The notes beneath the pieces are model-generated. The model was not told the DNA's origin. It saw only the letters and a list, made by a program, of their open reading frames with translations, and did not search any database. Source: an uncultured Rhizobiaceae group bacterium (GTDB lineage: Bacteria; Pseudomonadota; Alphaproteobacteria; Rhizobiales; Rhizobiaceae). From it: a DNA stretch of 6,711 nucleotides. Position 1 is the first letter of the stretch; every line of letters begins with the position of its first letter. Shown piece by piece: positions 5,938 through 6,711 of the stretch. The translations under genes and the position numbers were made by a program. Location: contig CALLHT010000118.1 of assembly GCA_938009335.1 (NCBI GenBank), forward strand, positions 1-6,711, read 5' to 3'.

Positions 5938-6711
5938 ATGACTATTCTCGAAGAACTTTTCTCATTGAAGGGTAAAACCGCGCTTGTCACTGGAGCCGCG
6001 ACAGGCATCGGCAGAATGGCCGCAACAGCCCTCGTTAAAGCGGGCGCACATGTGTTGATCGCCTCCCGAAAAGGTGAGGCATGCGAAGCCGTTGCTGCTG
6101 AATTGAATGCGATGGATGCGCCGGGTTCTGCAGAGGGATTTGCGGGCGATGTGAGCTCTCAAGAAGGCATTGATGCACTCATCTCTGAAGTGGGAAAACG
6201 CACCGAAAAGCTACATATACTGATCAATAATGCCGGCGTTACTTGGGGTGCACCCATGAAAGATTTTCCCTACGAGGCTTGGGGAAAAGTGATGGATGTG
6301 AACGTCACAGGTCTTTTCTATCTGTCCCAGCAATTGCTGCCGATGATGATGGCAACCGCCTCCAAAGAAGACCCGGCACGTGTTATCAACTTGGGTTCCG
6401 TGATGGGAACGGCTGCACTTGGAGAAGGTGCATATTCATACTCGGCATCAAAAGCGGCAGTTCATCATATTACAAAGATTATGGCCCGCGAGCTGGCTCA
6501 CAAAAACATCACGTTTAACGCATTCGCGCCCGGACCTTTCCAGAGTAAAATGACCGCTTTTGCAACGGCTACTGAAGAACAAGCCGAACATGTGGGCAAA
6601 GGTGTTCCTTTAGGGCGCATTGGATCGCCTGATGACATCGCAGGCGCAACGCTCTATCTTTGTGGCAAGGGCGGCTCTTATATTACAGGCGCTATCCTAC
6701 CGCTTGATGGC
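5938..6711 (+). CDS. Short-chain dehydrogenase/reductase (SDR), 3' end outside window
   Basis: The frame from ATG 5938 is open to the window edge, giving 258 residues; the last residues visible (A-I-L-P-L-D-G) are the usual SDR C-terminal motif, so only a few are missing. This is a classical SDR: cofactor loop T18-G-A-A-T-G-I-G25, D71-V for the adenine pocket, N97-N-A-G100, N122, S154 in G-S-V-M-G, and the Y168-S-A-S-K172 catalytic pair, followed by A-P-G-P. A-S-R-K after the second strand (42-45) favours NADP(H). Known chemistry: reversible oxidation of a hydroxyl or reduction of a ketone, for example 3-hydroxyacyl/3-oxoacyl substrates; the substrate is not determined. GGAGG (5928-5932) is 5 bases before the ATG. 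The gene is divergent from the TetR operon and shares its control region, which suggests the same pathway. Confidence 0.93.
   Translation, partial: MTILEELFSLKGKTALVTGAATGIGRMAATALVKAGAHVLIASRKGEACEAVAAELNAMDAPGSAEGFAGDVSSQEGIDALISEVGKRTEKLHILINNAGVTWGAPMKDFPYEAWGKVMDVNVTGLFYLSQQLLPMMMATASKEDPARVINLGSVMGTAALGEGAYSYSASKAAVHHITKIMARELAHKNITFNAFAPGPFQSKMTAFATATEEQAEHVGKGVPLGRIGSPDDIAGATLYLCGKGGSYITGAILPLDG

Noticed and set aside
6243..6518. 91-codon open frame on the + strand
   Set aside because: Lies in another frame within the SDR gene, whose catalytic motifs are in the frame from 5938.

Overview
The window is ordinary-looking chromosomal DNA from a proteobacterium, most likely an alphaproteobacterium. 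The clues are an OpgC-type membrane protein, the TetR / acyl-CoA dehydrogenase / quinone-oxidoreductase-like gene set, and a G+C of about 50-53% in sampled lines of the main genes. Genus cannot be fixed from sequence reading alone. Coding density is very high. No stretch longer than about 110 bases lacks a gene, and I see no RNA gene, insertion sequence, CRISPR array or convincing intrinsic terminator.

Left part (1-1308, + strand): the C-terminal part of an OpgC-family glucan-modifying membrane protein (its start lies outside the window), then a complete RraA/HMG-aldolase-family gene. Tail-to-tail with these, on the - strand, is a type II toxin-antitoxin module, higBA (1327-1907). It has its own candidate promoter and a lower G+C (125 of 300 bases between 1621 and 1920, about 42%), which fits a mobile accessory cassette.

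Central and right part (1964-5832, - strand): a tightly packed operon in the order TetR-family regulator, acyl-CoA dehydrogenase (ACAD10/11-like), NADPH:quinone-oxidoreductase-like MDR protein, second MDR protein. Junctions are a 10-base gap with the Shine-Dalgarno overlapping the TetR stop codon, then a 1-base overlap (TGATG), then a 4-base overlap (ATGA). Divergent from it, on the + strand from 5938 and running off the right edge, is a short-chain dehydrogenase/reductase. The genes read as a regulated acyl-CoA catabolic or redox module: the dehydrogenase acts on an acyl-CoA, and the SDR and two MDR proteins would handle hydroxy, keto or enoyl intermediates. The substrate is not determined.

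The most informative non-coding signal is the TetR-SDR intergenic region. A perfect 6-bp inverted repeat with a 4-base spacer (CATACT-N4-AGTATG, 5884-5899) lies between the -35 and -10 elements of two opposed candidate promoters. It is a strong candidate operator by which the TetR protein controls both itself and its operon and the divergent SDR. The same geometry argues that the TetR protein starts at a TTG at 5832 and not at the ATG at 5886. I found no clearly novel system.
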